Source: Candidatus Heimdallarchaeota archaeon AB_125 (GTDB lineage Archaea > Asgardarchaeota > Heimdallarchaeia > Heimdallarchaeales > Heimdallarchaeaceae). Taken from it: a DNA stretch of 12,502 nt. The stretch spans positions 1-12,502 of the forward strand of contig MEHH01000048.1 in NCBI GenBank assembly GCA_001940755.1. Reading direction: 5' to 3'. The translations under genes and the position numbers were made by a program. The notes under the pieces were generated by a model that had not been told where the DNA came from, searched no databases, and worked only from the letters and a program-made list of their open reading frames with translations. This document shows positions 1-7,184 of the stretch, piece by piece. Position 1 is the first letter of the stretch, and the number at the start of each line of letters is the position of its first letter.

Positions 1-1016
1 ATTCTATTCAGTTCGATAAGATACCTACTGTTTATACAGAAGATAATCCAACAAGTATTATTGATAATCCTTCCCTTGAAAAGGATCAATTACTTCTAGA
101 TAAATATATGAAAGCTTTCGTAGAATCAGAGAAGAAGTCTTTTGGTGATTTACTTAAGATTCCTGAGAAAGCTTTTAATCAAATGAACTTTAAATTTTTT
201 GCCACACTCTTCAAATGGTACTTACAATTTGAGGCAAGAAAAAAAAACACAGTAGATACACATAATCATGAGTTCATCACTTCTGTACCAGAACTTGCTC
301 ATAATAAAACAATCAAAAAAGCTTTGGATATGATTCTAGAAAATCCCTCAGAAAGCATTAGTAGTTTGAAGTATGAGTTTGGATTCTTCTTAGCTAGTAA
401 ATTTAGGGATAAGATTGATTGCTACATCGAGATGAAGTCAGGAATTAAGAACTGTACGTTCAAACAGTTTTTCGAGGAGTTTCAAATTGATTTAGTGGTA
501 ACAGGTTTTGATGTTGCAACTAATGAAACTTACTACTTTAGAAATGACAAAAGATGGCAGAATCTTTGTGTTGCAGATGCAACTAGACTGTCCATAAGCA
601 TTCCAATAATATTCAAACCTATTTACATGAGCATTGAAACTAACAGTTTCACTTCAATGTCCGATATCCAAAAACCAGTAAACTATATAGTAGATGGTGG
701 GCTTGGAAATGCTTTTCCATTACATGTTTTTGATGAACCTAATACATTGAAACTTAATCCACAAGTAGTAGGATTTAATTTAACATTTTCTAGACCATTC
801 ACAGAAGGAGAGACAACATTTTTTGGATTTTTAGAAAACATGTTTCTAGCGATTATCAAAATGACAACAAAAGATCAATTTAGAATAGAGAGTGAAAGAG
901 ATCAGGCCATTGAACTAGACTCCAAAGACATCAAGGTCCTTGATTTTGTATTTGATGAATTCCCTGGAGAGGTAATCAGAAAAGCTAAAAAAAGAACCTT
1001 AGACTATTTTAGTTAG
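1..1016 (+). CDS. Patatin-like phospholipase, C-terminal part (5' end outside window)
   Basis: This is the C-terminal part of a patatin-family acyl hydrolase, a serine-aspartate dyad enzyme that removes acyl chains from lipids. The frame is open from base 3 with no stop upstream of the first ATG (108), so the gene is cut by the window edge and about 337 residues are visible. The supporting block is at the C-terminus: a VVTGFDVATNETYYF strand (codons from about 495), an ATRLSISIPIIFKPI segment matching the family's 'avraSsaiP.vF.P' region, and YIVDGGLGNAFPL. The Asp codon of the DGG motif, the second member of the dyad, is at 693-695. The GxSxG nucleophile motif is not in the visible part and should lie upstream. 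About 130 charged, helical residues precede the conserved block, longer than in minimal patatins. No signal peptide can be judged. The family call is secure; substrate is unknown. Confidence 0.85.
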   Translation, partial: SIQFDKIPTVYTEDNPTSIIDNPSLEKDQLLLDKYMKAFVESEKKSFGDLLKIPEKAFNQMNFKFFATLFKWYLQFEARKKNTVDTHNHEFITSVPELAHNKTIKKALDMILENPSESISSLKYEFGFFLASKFRDKIDCYIEMKSGIKNCTFKQFFEEFQIDLVVTGFDVATNETYYFRNDKRWQNLCVADATRLSISIPIIFKPIYMSIETNSFTSMSDIQKPVNYIVDGGLGNAFPLHVFDEPNTLKLNPQVVGFNLTFSRPFTEGETTFFGFLENMFLAIIKMTTKDQFRIESERDQAIELDSKDIKVLDFVFDEFPGEVIRKAKKRTLDYFS

Positions 1017-1047
1017 AGACTCGGTTTCAAGATTTTTGGTATTCCTA

Positions 1048-1060
1048 TATTTTTATATTA
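1048..1060 (+). promoter_or_regulatory. Candidate TATA box for the SRPBCC gene
   Basis: The stretch TATTTTTATATTA contains TTTATATT, a good match to the archaeal box A. A start of transcription about 25 bases downstream (near 1080) would give a leader of roughly 25 bases before the ATG at 1105. Placement is by pattern only; the surrounding DNA is A+T-rich, so a chance match is possible. Confidence 0.4.
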
Positions 1061-1104
1061 ACACAATTACATATTTTGATTTGAACTAGTATATAGTGGT
1101 TTAA

Positions 1105-1542
1105 ATGAAATACAGAAATGAAGTTACAATAAACTTACCACGAGAGAGAACTGTAGAATTATTTGATAATTCTGAAAATCTTAAAAAATGGCAACCAAGT
1201 CTTAAAGATTCTATTCATCTCGAGGGAGAAGTTGGAAGAACAGGCGCTAAAACTCTTCTTGTTTATGAAGAGAGAGGAAAAGATGTTGAAATGACAGAAA
1301 CCATAATTAAAAGGGATCTCCCAGATGTATTTGTGGCTAAATATGAAGCAAAGGGTGTCAAGAATATAAATCACAATCATTTTCATATTGAAAACGAACA
1401 AGCAACACGTTGGATCATGACTAATGAGTTTAGATTCAGTGGATTCATGGCGATAGCTTCTATGTTTATGAGAAAAGCTTTTCCTAAACAAACTTTGAAA
1501 GAAATGAATAATTTCAAAGATTTCGCAGAGAATGCTCAATAA
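1105..1542 (+). CDS. SRPBCC (START/polyketide cyclase-like) family protein
   Basis: A 145-residue protein with the layout of the SRPBCC helix-grip fold. It opens with an N-terminal beta strand (KYRNEVTINLPRERTVELF). An early helix region carries the family's 'WqPsl' type element (NLKKWQPSLKD, about residues 26-36). A run of antiparallel strands follows (TLLVYEERG, VEMTETIIK, VFVAKYEAKG), with a WIMTNEFRFSG strand near residue 103 and a long C-terminal helix to the end. The family binds hydrophobic ligands in a deep cavity; most members have no assigned substrate and none can be assigned here. The length is normal for a single-domain member. It lies 88 bases after the lipase gene on the same strand, with its own TATA-like element, so it is probably transcribed separately. 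No signal peptide or membrane span is visible. The SD is weak (GTGGT 9 bases before ATG). Confidence 0.75.
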   Translation: MKYRNEVTINLPRERTVELFDNSENLKKWQPSLKDSIHLEGEVGRTGAKTLLVYEERGKDVEMTETIIKRDLPDVFVAKYEAKGVKNINHNHFHIENEQATRWIMTNEFRFSGFMAIASMFMRKAFPKQTLKEMNNFKDFAENAQ

Positions 1543-1545
1543 TTT

Positions 1546-1554
1546 CATTTTTTC
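1546..1554 (+). terminator. Possible T-tract terminator after the SRPBCC gene
   Basis: Six consecutive T (1548-1553) begin 5 bases after the TAA. Archaeal transcription often ends at such T-runs without a hairpin. The position, in a 35-base gap between convergent genes, fits, but the run is short. Confidence 0.3.
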
Positions 1555-1577
1555 AATATAGAAAAAGAGGAAGAATT

Positions 1578-1718
1578 CTACCCTAGAAATTCAGTCCAGA
1601 GTAGATACATTGAAGCTATAGATGCTATGAGAATAATTGTCCAGAAGACATATTGAAATACAGACCATATTTCCTTCCAGTTCATATTTTTCAAACTGAT
1701 ATTGTTCATAAATTTCAT
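1578..1718 (-). CDS. Small single-span membrane protein, second gene of a minus-strand pair
   Basis: Not recognised as a known family. The reading frame encodes 46 residues from the ATG at 1718, or 49 from the in-frame ATG at 1727 (another ATG is at 1724). It ends at TAG 1578-1580. The protein has a short basic N-terminus (MKFMNNISLKNMNWKEIW), one hydrophobic span (about FQYVFWTIILIASIASMYLL) and a tiny C-terminal tail (WTEFLG). It is rich in Trp and aromatic residues at both membrane borders, as in real single-span proteins. GAGG at 1728-1731 overlaps the TGA of the preceding gene and lies 9 bases before the ATG at 1718, so translation is probably coupled. The opposite strand also has an open frame (1653-1895), but that product, poor in small hydrophobic residues and rich in His and Pro, looks like the shadow. 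Confidence is limited by the size. Confidence 0.5.
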   Translation of the reverse strand: MKFMNNISLKNMNWKEIWSVFQYVFWTIILIASIASMYLLWTEFLG

Positions 1719-1729
1719 TTTCATCATCC

Positions 1730-1876
1730 TCAGATTATTACCCATCTAGCAAAGAGAGCTAAACCATATAGTGTTAAAAAGCCAACAAAGCCCATTCCTA
1801 AAAGCTTCAGAGATAATATAACATATTTCTTCTTTTTATTTCCACTTATTCCTTTTTCTTCTGTACTTACTGCCAT
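1730..1876 (-). CDS. Small single-span membrane protein, first gene of a minus-strand pair
   Basis: Not recognised as a known family. The frame runs from ATG 1874-1876 to TGA 1730-1732 and encodes 48 residues. The N-terminal 17 residues are hydrophilic and end in four lysines (MAVSTEEKGISGNKKKK). One hydrophobic segment follows (YVILSLKLLGMGFVGFLTLY and a few more residues), ending in FARWVII at the C-terminus. The lysine cluster predicts a cytoplasmic N-terminus by the positive-inside rule. GGGAG at 1886-1890 lies 9 bases before the ATG, a plausible SD. An in-frame stop at 1898-1900 with no other start between makes this ATG the only choice. The gene overlaps the next small membrane gene at its stop codon, and is divergent from the MFS exporter. 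The pair could be small subunits of a membrane complex encoded elsewhere, or regulators of the exporter; both are guesses. Confidence 0.5.
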   Translation of the reverse strand: MAVSTEEKGISGNKKKKYVILSLKLLGMGFVGFLTLYGLALFARWVII

Positions 1877-1975
1877 TTTTACACACTCCCTATAGTATCA
1901 GCAAAAGCTATCAATCCAGTTATGCTTACCTTTGCTATTCTTATTTCAGATTTCGGTAGAAAAGCTAAATGAGAT

Positions 1976-2003
1976 GTCACAAATTGTGACCATAACTTGT
2001 GAT
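1976..2003. promoter_or_regulatory. Candidate operator: 15-bp palindrome plus a third half-site
   Basis: GTCACAAATTGTGAC (1976-1990) is a perfect inverted repeat with 7-bp arms and one central base. The right arm TTGTGAC recurs as TTGTGAT at 1997-2003, 13 bases downstream in the same orientation. The palindrome is centred about 55 bases before the exporter ATG and ends 18 bases before its TATA element; the third half-site is next to the position of the BRE. This is the size and symmetry of a site for a dimeric winged-helix regulator. The regulator is not identifiable from the window. Confidence 0.5.
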
Positions 2004-2008
2004 TTATG

Positions 2009-2020
2009 CTTTTAATATAT
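2009..2020 (+). promoter_or_regulatory. TATA box of the MFS exporter gene
   Basis: CTTTTAATATAT is a good box A, centred about 25 bases before the ATG at 2038. That spacing puts the transcription start at or next to the start codon, so the mRNA is probably leaderless. No SD precedes 2038, which agrees. This supports 2038 rather than the in-frame ATG at 1999, which lies upstream of the TATA box. Confidence 0.55.
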
Positions 2021-2037
2021 GTAAATTCAATTTTCTT

Positions 2038-3411
2038 ATGAGCTCTGAAAGATATATACCAACAAAATATGATTTCAGAAATTATCTTCAATTTTATGCT
2101 GGTCAAATGGTATCGATGCTAGGATCTAGTATTGTTAGTTTTACTATAGTCTGGTACATTACTATAACTTATTCAAATCCAATTTTTCTCTCTATAGCAT
2201 ACTTCTGTTCAGTTGGAATACAAGTATTTGCCCAACCTCTTGGAGGAGTTATTGCTGATAGGTTCAATAGAAAGAAAATTATCTTTACTGCAGATACGTT
2301 AATCGCAATAGGTACATTAATGTACATGATTCTATTTATTTTTGAAAATCAAATAAATAAGATGAGTTTATTATACATTATCCTTGCAATAGTTTGTTTC
2401 AGAGCATTTGTTAGTTCTTTCCAATGGCCAGCTGGAGCAGCTATTATTCCTTTGATGGTTCCTAAAGAGCAGCTTTCTAGATTAAATGGGATAAGACATA
2501 TAAGTTGGGGAGCTATAAACATAATTGGTCCTGCAGTTGGTGCTGTTTTGTATGCTGCTTGGCCTCTGAATAATATCATTCTAATTGATACGGTTACATA
2601 TTTTGTTGCTTTAGTTCCGCTTTTTCTTCTAAAGATTCCTAAAACTGATAAAGATAAGAAGAAAGAGATTGAAAAAACCTCTAAAGGATCTTTTGGAAGT
2701 GAATTTAAAGAAGGTGTAAAATTCCTTACTGCAACTAAAGGAATGGTTGCTCTATTCTCAATCGCCACTTTCATAAACTTCTTTGAGCAACCTTTGTGGG
2801 TTCTAAGGCCAATTTTTGTTGACGCATTTCATGGAGGTACGGAAAAGGATTTAGCTTTGATAATTATGCTTGGTCAGATTGGAATGTTTATTTCAGGAGC
2901 TGTTGTGATTATCAAGAAAACGTGGAAAAATAAAACCAGAATTCTCATGATTGCACTTTACGTGCAAATCGCAGGATATCTGATTTCATCTATAGCTCCT
3001 AAGGGACAGATGTGGGGATTGTTTGTTGGATCAATAGTGATGGGATTCACTTTTCCGTTCACCAATACGATGTTAAACACAATTTCGCAGACCATAGTAC
3101 CTCCAGAAATGCAAGGAAGAGTGTCATCTATACTCTCAACTGTGTGTATGGCCTTCAATCCCATAGGAATGATAGCAGCAGGTCCATTAGCTAATGCAAT
3201 CGGTTATATGCCCCTGTTTGTAGGAACTATAATTTTAGGTTGTATTAGCATAACTGTTATCTGGATATTCTCTAAGATGAGACAAATTGATCCTATGGTA
3301 GAAGAAATTGAAGCTAAAGAAAAAGAAATTCGAAAGATCCAAGATGATATAGTAAAACTAAAAATAGAAATGGAGGAAGAAAAATATCCTTTACCTGCAA
3401 TAGCAGACTGA
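2038..3411 (+). CDS. MFS transporter (EntS/MFS_3-like exporter)
   Basis: A 457-residue major facilitator superfamily protein, predicted to be a cytoplasmic-membrane efflux carrier. Hydrophobic spans run through residues of about 15 to 405. The loop between spans 2 and 3 holds the family's motif A as GGVIADRFNRKK (about residues 68-79). The RNYLQFYAGQMVSMLGSSI start and the WPAGAAIIPLMVPKEQLSRLNG segment resemble the EntS/macrolide-efflux (MFS_3) branch. A central charged loop (KIPKTDKDKKKEIEK) separates the halves. After the last span comes a tail of about 40 residues with many E and K and heptad-like spacing (about residues 415-450), a likely cytoplasmic coiled coil, unusual for this branch. 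The start at 2038 is chosen from the TATA spacing; a longer in-frame reading from 1999 would precede the promoter. A palindrome upstream may be its operator. It ends 11 bases from the convergent VOC gene. The substrate is unknown. Confidence 0.88.
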   Translation: MSSERYIPTKYDFRNYLQFYAGQMVSMLGSSIVSFTIVWYITITYSNPIFLSIAYFCSVGIQVFAQPLGGVIADRFNRKKIIFTADTLIAIGTLMYMILFIFENQINKMSLLYIILAIVCFRAFVSSFQWPAGAAIIPLMVPKEQLSRLNGIRHISWGAINIIGPAVGAVLYAAWPLNNIILIDTVTYFVALVPLFLLKIPKTDKDKKKEIEKTSKGSFGSEFKEGVKFLTATKGMVALFSIATFINFFEQPLWVLRPIFVDAFHGGTEKDLALIIMLGQIGMFISGAVVIIKKTWKNKTRILMIALYVQIAGYLISSIAPKGQMWGLFVGSIVMGFTFPFTNTMLNTISQTIVPPEMQGRVSSILSTVCMAFNPIGMIAAGPLANAIGYMPLFVGTIILGCISITVIWIFSKMRQIDPMVEEIEAKEKEIRKIQDDIVKLKIEMEEEKYPLPAIAD

Positions 3412-3422
3412 AGGATTTACTT

Positions 3423-3827
3423 CTATTTTTTGGAACTTGATGGTCCCGCTACTGCAATTCTGTTTCCTTCAGTATCAACTAAGAAAAACATTGCAATCAT
3501 TCCTGCAAATTCTTCTATACTTGTAGTATCCGCACCCTTGCTATCCAGATAAACTTTGGTTTCTTCAAGATTAGAAACATTAATTGTAAAAGCTGTTTGA
3601 TTTTCAGCTAAACCATGAACACTTTCGTTAAGACCTATGAACAATCCGTCTAGATGTGTTGACATCTCTACCCACCCTAGTTGCCTAGCTTCAGTCCAGC
3701 TTACTTTGAAATGAAAGACATCTTCATAGAATTTTATTGCTCTATTCATATCGTTAACATGTAGCGTTACAAGTGCTGATTTAGGAAAAGAATATTCAAT
3801 CGGAGAATCATCTTTTTTATCTGTCAT
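3423..3827 (-). CDS. VOC superfamily (glyoxalase/dioxygenase-fold) protein
   Basis: A 134-residue protein of the vicinal oxygen chelate fold, made of two beta-alpha-beta-beta-beta modules. Module one starts ALVTLHVNDMNRAIKFYEDVFHFKV (from residue 18), with the usual 'D...a..FYe..lGf' pattern and His23 at the first metal-ligand position. Module two covers FTINVSNLEETKVYLDSKGA to FFLVDTEGNRIAVAG. The 'D.eGN' turn is present, but the acidic residue that normally follows as the last metal ligand (GN.iel/E) is replaced by a small residue in NRIAVAG, so metal binding may be weak or absent. Members include glyoxalase I, extradiol dioxygenases and antibiotic-binding proteins; none of these can be chosen. 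It lies 66 bases downstream of the radical SAM gene on the same strand and might be cotranscribed, but a TATA-like TTTTTAATTATT (around 3857-3868) and GTGAT before the ATG suggest its own start. Confidence 0.85.
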   Translation of the reverse strand: MTDKKDDSPIEYSFPKSALVTLHVNDMNRAIKFYEDVFHFKVSWTEARQLGWVEMSTHLDGLFIGLNESVHGLAENQTAFTINVSNLEETKVYLDSKGADTTSIEEFAGMIAMFFLVDTEGNRIAVAGPSSSKK

Positions 3828-3893
3828 TTAATCACTTGTAGATAACTTGAAAATCAATAATTAAAAATGTTCCTTCTGAATATGGATATTTCT

Positions 3894-5255
3894 TTACAGT
3901 ATACACTTGGTGAGATTTAAGCTATAGGGGCATTCAGAACAAAAAGGTTCATTCCCCCAACAATCAGAAGTATCTTCGATTGCGTAAAAGCAATTATTAC
4001 TTGATAAACTACAATCACCACAGTACGGTATTTCTTTATTCATTTTTTCAAGTTTTGAACGAAATTGGATATACTTACTACTATTCCATATTTCAGAAAA
4101 AGATTCTCTAAAGATATTTCCAAATGTAAATGAAGAGTTTAATCTTTCATGATCATTAAGATATGATTCATGGTCCCAAAGATATTTGAAACATGGAACA
4201 ACACTTCCATCTGATCTAATTATTGCTGCATTTTCTTCATGATAAGGACAACTTCTATCGGCAAATTTTGGAATAATTGCAGGTAGTATGAGTTCTACAT
4301 CTTTCTCATTTGCAATAATTCTAAATCTACTGAATTGTTTCTCAAGTTCATCTAGATCTTTTATTCTCTCCTTTTCCTTCAGATACAAAGTGATATTGAG
4401 AGAAACATTTTTCTCTTTCGCTTTAGCTACAGCTTTATTATAAACTTCAGAATAAGGTCTTTTTTTTGGTTTGATATTTTCCACATTCTGATATAGTTCT
4501 TTATAGGTTTCTTGCATTTTCTCTGCGAATTTCTCTTGTGAAACACCAAGAACTATCTCTTTCCACATCATTTTGTTTTCTTCTAATATCTCTAGAGATT
4601 CCTTTGAAATCATTGTGTAGAGAACTTCTTCACTTAAATTCTCAAAGAAGGGATAAAGATGGCTAAAGGATATGAAATCTACACCAATAGTTCCAAATTT
4701 CATTATTATATTTTCAGTTTGGTTAACATTTGACTTCATTAAGACAGATTGAATTCCTATCCTGATTTTTTTGTTAGAGTTTTTCTCAATCAAGTATCTT
4801 AAATTTGATTCTACGGATCCATTTGCTAAAATATGTAGTTTTGGACTTAATTCATCATATAATAGCATATCACATGATATAACAATCTCATCTACTAGAT
4901 TTTTATTAACTAACTCATCAATTTTATCTTTGCTTAACAAGGATCCATTTGTAGTGAAAGAAATCGTGCTATCTATGGGTAGATACTTACGTGAAATCTC
5001 TAACATCTGCATGAAATCAGGATGTAAGAGTGGTTCTCCAAAACCGTATAATACTAGCCTCTCTAGATGAGGAAATACTTCCTTTGCTAAAGAAATGTAA
5101 TTATCTAATGGGAGAAAATAATCTTCAGAATTTCCAAAAGAATTTAGACACATTGAGCATGAGAAATTACAACGATTAGTTGGTTCAATCTGCAATAATC
5201 GTGGATATTCTTTCATGCTCTCAAATAACCTTACGAATTTGAATTTAAAAAACAT
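3894..5255 (-). CDS. Radical SAM/SPASM protein, probable tungsten-enzyme maturase (Cmo type)
   Basis: A radical SAM enzyme of 453 residues that should use a [4Fe-4S] cluster to cleave S-adenosylmethionine. The cluster motif CNFSCSMC (CxxxCxxC; Cys29, 33, 36) follows LLQIEPTNR, and VLYGFGEPLLHPDF is the SAM-binding 'GGE' region. The C-terminus is a SPASM-type domain with nine cysteines, including CPYHEE, VPCFKY, YCGDC, NNC and DCWGNEPFCSEC, for auxiliary clusters. From memory, the DCWGN-x-x-CxxC ending is typical of radical SAM maturases encoded beside tungstopterin oxidoreductases, such as cmo next to aor in Pyrococcus. The divergent oxidoreductase gene only about 80 bases away supports that role. 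The middle (about residues 190-310) is Lys/Glu-rich and helical. The ATG at 5255 is chosen; an in-frame GTG at 5264 adds three residues. No signal peptide. What it does to the cofactor is not established. Confidence 0.85.
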   Translation of the reverse strand: MFFKFKFVRLFESMKEYPRLLQIEPTNRCNFSCSMCLNSFGNSEDYFLPLDNYISLAKEVFPHLERLVLYGFGEPLLHPDFMQMLEISRKYLPIDSTISFTTNGSLLSKDKIDELVNKNLVDEIVISCDMLLYDELSPKLHILANGSVESNLRYLIEKNSNKKIRIGIQSVLMKSNVNQTENIIMKFGTIGVDFISFSHLYPFFENLSEEVLYTMISKESLEILEENKMMWKEIVLGVSQEKFAEKMQETYKELYQNVENIKPKKRPYSEVYNKAVAKAKEKNVSLNITLYLKEKERIKDLDELEKQFSRFRIIANEKDVELILPAIIPKFADRSCPYHEENAAIIRSDGSVVPCFKYLWDHESYLNDHERLNSSFTFGNIFRESFSEIWNSSKYIQFRSKLEKMNKEIPYCGDCSLSSNNCFYAIEDTSDCWGNEPFCSECPYSLNLTKCIL

Positions 5256-5280
5256 AAGGTTCACTAAAAGTCAATTGTTG

Positions 5281-5298
5281 CAGATAGATTTATATCTG
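5281..5298. promoter_or_regulatory. TATA element in an inverted repeat between radical SAM and AOR genes
   Basis: CAGATAGATTTATATCTG has 6-bp inverted arms (CAGATA/TATCTG) around a 6-base centre. TTTATATC (5289-5296) is a strong plus-strand box A, placing the oxidoreductase transcript start near 5318 with a leader of about 28 bases. Read on the minus strand the same stretch (GATATAAATC) is centred about 25-35 bases before the radical SAM start codons, so one near-symmetrical element may drive both genes. The alternative is that the repeat is a regulator site. Confidence 0.5.
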
Positions 5299-5345
5299 TT
5301 GAGAGGTTATTTTTTAGTAAATATTAACATTCTAGGTGTATTAAA

Positions 5346-7178
5346 ATGGAATTTGGCTATATGAATAAGTGGCTTAAAATAAATTTAACTTTAGGAGAAT
5401 TCAAAGATTTTTCTATTTCTGAAGACATACTCCGTAAATTCATCGGCGGTAAGGGAATAGCAATTCATCTTTTGTGGAAATACATTACTAAGCTTGAAGA
5501 AAAAGGGATTAACGTTATGGAGTTCGATGCATTATCTCCAGAAAATATGTTAATTTTTGCTACAGGACCTGTTACTGGAACAAGATCACCTAATAGTGGT
5601 CGTCATCATGTTATGGCGATGAAATCGCCTTTAACTGGATCCATAGGTTCCGGTAATTCTGGCGGGAGATGGGGAGCTAAACTCAAGTTCGCAGGCTATG
5701 ATGGTATTGTAGTTATTGGCAAAGCTGAAAATCCTGTTTATATCTCTATTATAGACGGAATAGTTGAGATTCATGACGCAACAAAGCTTTGGGGAATGAA
5801 TTCAATTGAAACTTCAACTGAACTCAGAAAGAAACATGATAAGAAGCGAGCAGGAGTTTCATGTATAGGACCTGCTGGAGAAAATCTAATTCCAATGGCT
5901 GTTATTATGAATGAGGAACATAGAGCTGCAGGTAGAACCGGTCTTGGTGCAGTAATGGGATCCAAAAATCTGAAAGCAATCATTGTTGAAGGTGAAAGAA
6001 AACCAATAATTGCACAACAAGATAAGTTTGACATAAAAGTTAAAGAACACGTTGAAAAGCTAAAAGAGAATGGTGTTACAGGAACTGGATTACCCACATA
6101 TGGAACTGCTGTCCTAGTTAATATTATTAATCAAAATGGTATGCTACCAACAAATAATTGGCAGACAGTTGTTAATCCAGAAGCAGAGAAAATTTCTGGG
6201 GAAACGCTAACTGAAGAATATCTCATTAATAAGCATCCTTGTTGGGGGTGTGTTGTTGCTTGTGGAAGAAAATCTAAAGTTGACAAAGGAAATTACAAAA
6301 CAACTTACACAGAAGGTCCTGAATATGAATCTATCTGGGCTTTAGGAGGTTCTACTTCAATGAATAACATGGGAGCAGTTATTCGTGCAAATCACTATTG
6401 TGATATTTTGGGTATGGATCCGATCAGTATTGGATCTACAATAGCTGCAGCTATGGAATTGAATGAAAAAGGTATGATTCCTGAGGAAGATCTACAAGGA
6501 ATAGATCTCAGATTTGGTAATGCAGATGCTGTAGTTGAACTAACATGGATGGCAGCGTTTCGACAAGGATTTGGTTTCTGGATAGGAGAAGGGTCAAGAA
6601 AAATGTGCCAGCATTATGGCGCTCCAGACTTATCAATGGAAGTCAAAGGACTTGAAATGCCTGCATATGACCCTCGTGGTGCAAAAGGAATTGGACTTAA
6701 TTATGCAACAGGAAATAGAGGAGGTTGTCATGTTACTGGTTATACAATAGCTGCTGAAATACTTGGGGATGTTGATAGATTTACAACTGATGGCAAAGCT
6801 GAATTAACCAAAATCTTCCAGGATTTCACAAGTCTTGTAAATTCCTCTGTAAATTGCTTATTCCTAACTTTTGCTCTAGGTTTAGATGAGTATGCTGAAA
6901 TGATTGGTCCAATAACAGGATGGGAAGTTGATTCAGACGAACTCCTAACAACTGGTGAGAGAATAACAAATCTTGAGAGAATGATAATTAATAAAATGGG
7001 AATAACAGGTAAAGATGATACATTACCTAAGAGATTACTTGAAGAGCAAATGCCTGAAGGTCCATCAGCAGGTCAAACTGTAGATTTAGCTACAATGAAG
7101 GAAGAATACTACAAACTAAGAGGATGGGTTGATGGTATTCCTTCTGAGGAAAAAGTAATTGAACTAGGATTAAAATAG
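5346..7178 (+). CDS. aor: Tungsten-dependent aldehyde:ferredoxin oxidoreductase family protein
   Basis: A 610-residue enzyme of the tungstopterin aldehyde:ferredoxin oxidoreductase family, which oxidises aldehydes to acids in the cytoplasm and passes electrons to ferredoxin. The N-terminal domain carries the pterin-binding blocks: GPVTGTRSPNSGRHHVMAMK and SGGRWGAKLKFAGYDGIVV (about residues 77-121). GRTGLGAVMGSKNLKAIIV follows near residue 200. The [4Fe-4S] ligands are visible as CWGCVVAC (Cys299, 302, 306) and a distant Cys504 in NSSVNCLFLTFALG, close to the spacing of Pyrococcus AOR. YDPRGAKGIGLNYATGNRGGCH, with His462, is the conserved active-site region. Length is normal. AGGTG at 5334-5338, 7 bases before the ATG, is a good SD; an in-frame ATG at 5361 is less likely. 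The neighbouring maturase and MoaD-like genes fit. The subfamily (AOR, FOR, GAPOR, WOR) and the substrate cannot be decided by eye. Confidence 0.93.
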   Translation: MEFGYMNKWLKINLTLGEFKDFSISEDILRKFIGGKGIAIHLLWKYITKLEEKGINVMEFDALSPENMLIFATGPVTGTRSPNSGRHHVMAMKSPLTGSIGSGNSGGRWGAKLKFAGYDGIVVIGKAENPVYISIIDGIVEIHDATKLWGMNSIETSTELRKKHDKKRAGVSCIGPAGENLIPMAVIMNEEHRAAGRTGLGAVMGSKNLKAIIVEGERKPIIAQQDKFDIKVKEHVEKLKENGVTGTGLPTYGTAVLVNIINQNGMLPTNNWQTVVNPEAEKISGETLTEEYLINKHPCWGCVVACGRKSKVDKGNYKTTYTEGPEYESIWALGGSTSMNNMGAVIRANHYCDILGMDPISIGSTIAAAMELNEKGMIPEEDLQGIDLRFGNADAVVELTWMAAFRQGFGFWIGEGSRKMCQHYGAPDLSMEVKGLEMPAYDPRGAKGIGLNYATGNRGGCHVTGYTIAAEILGDVDRFTTDGKAELTKIFQDFTSLVNSSVNCLFLTFALGLDEYAEMIGPITGWEVDSDELLTTGERITNLERMIINKMGITGKDDTLPKRLLEEQMPEGPSAGQTVDLATMKEEYYKLRGWVDGIPSEEKVIELGLK

Positions 7179-7184
7179 ATAACT

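Noticed and set aside
1653..1895. Plus-strand 80-codon open frame in the gap before the exporter
   Set aside because: Its composition is odd for a protein (many His, Pro and Phe without pattern) and it has no SD. It lies opposite two minus-strand frames with matching topology and SD sites, which explain it as a shadow.
1999..2037. N-terminal extension of the MFS protein from the ATG at 1999
   Set aside because: The 13 extra residues would begin upstream of the TATA element at 2009-2020, so they could not be on its transcript, and they do not fit the family N-terminus.
1879..2106. Minus-strand 75-codon open frame overlapping the start of the exporter
   Set aside because: It covers the promoter, the palindrome and the first codons of the MFS gene. 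The product has no recognisable domain, and no SD was seen.
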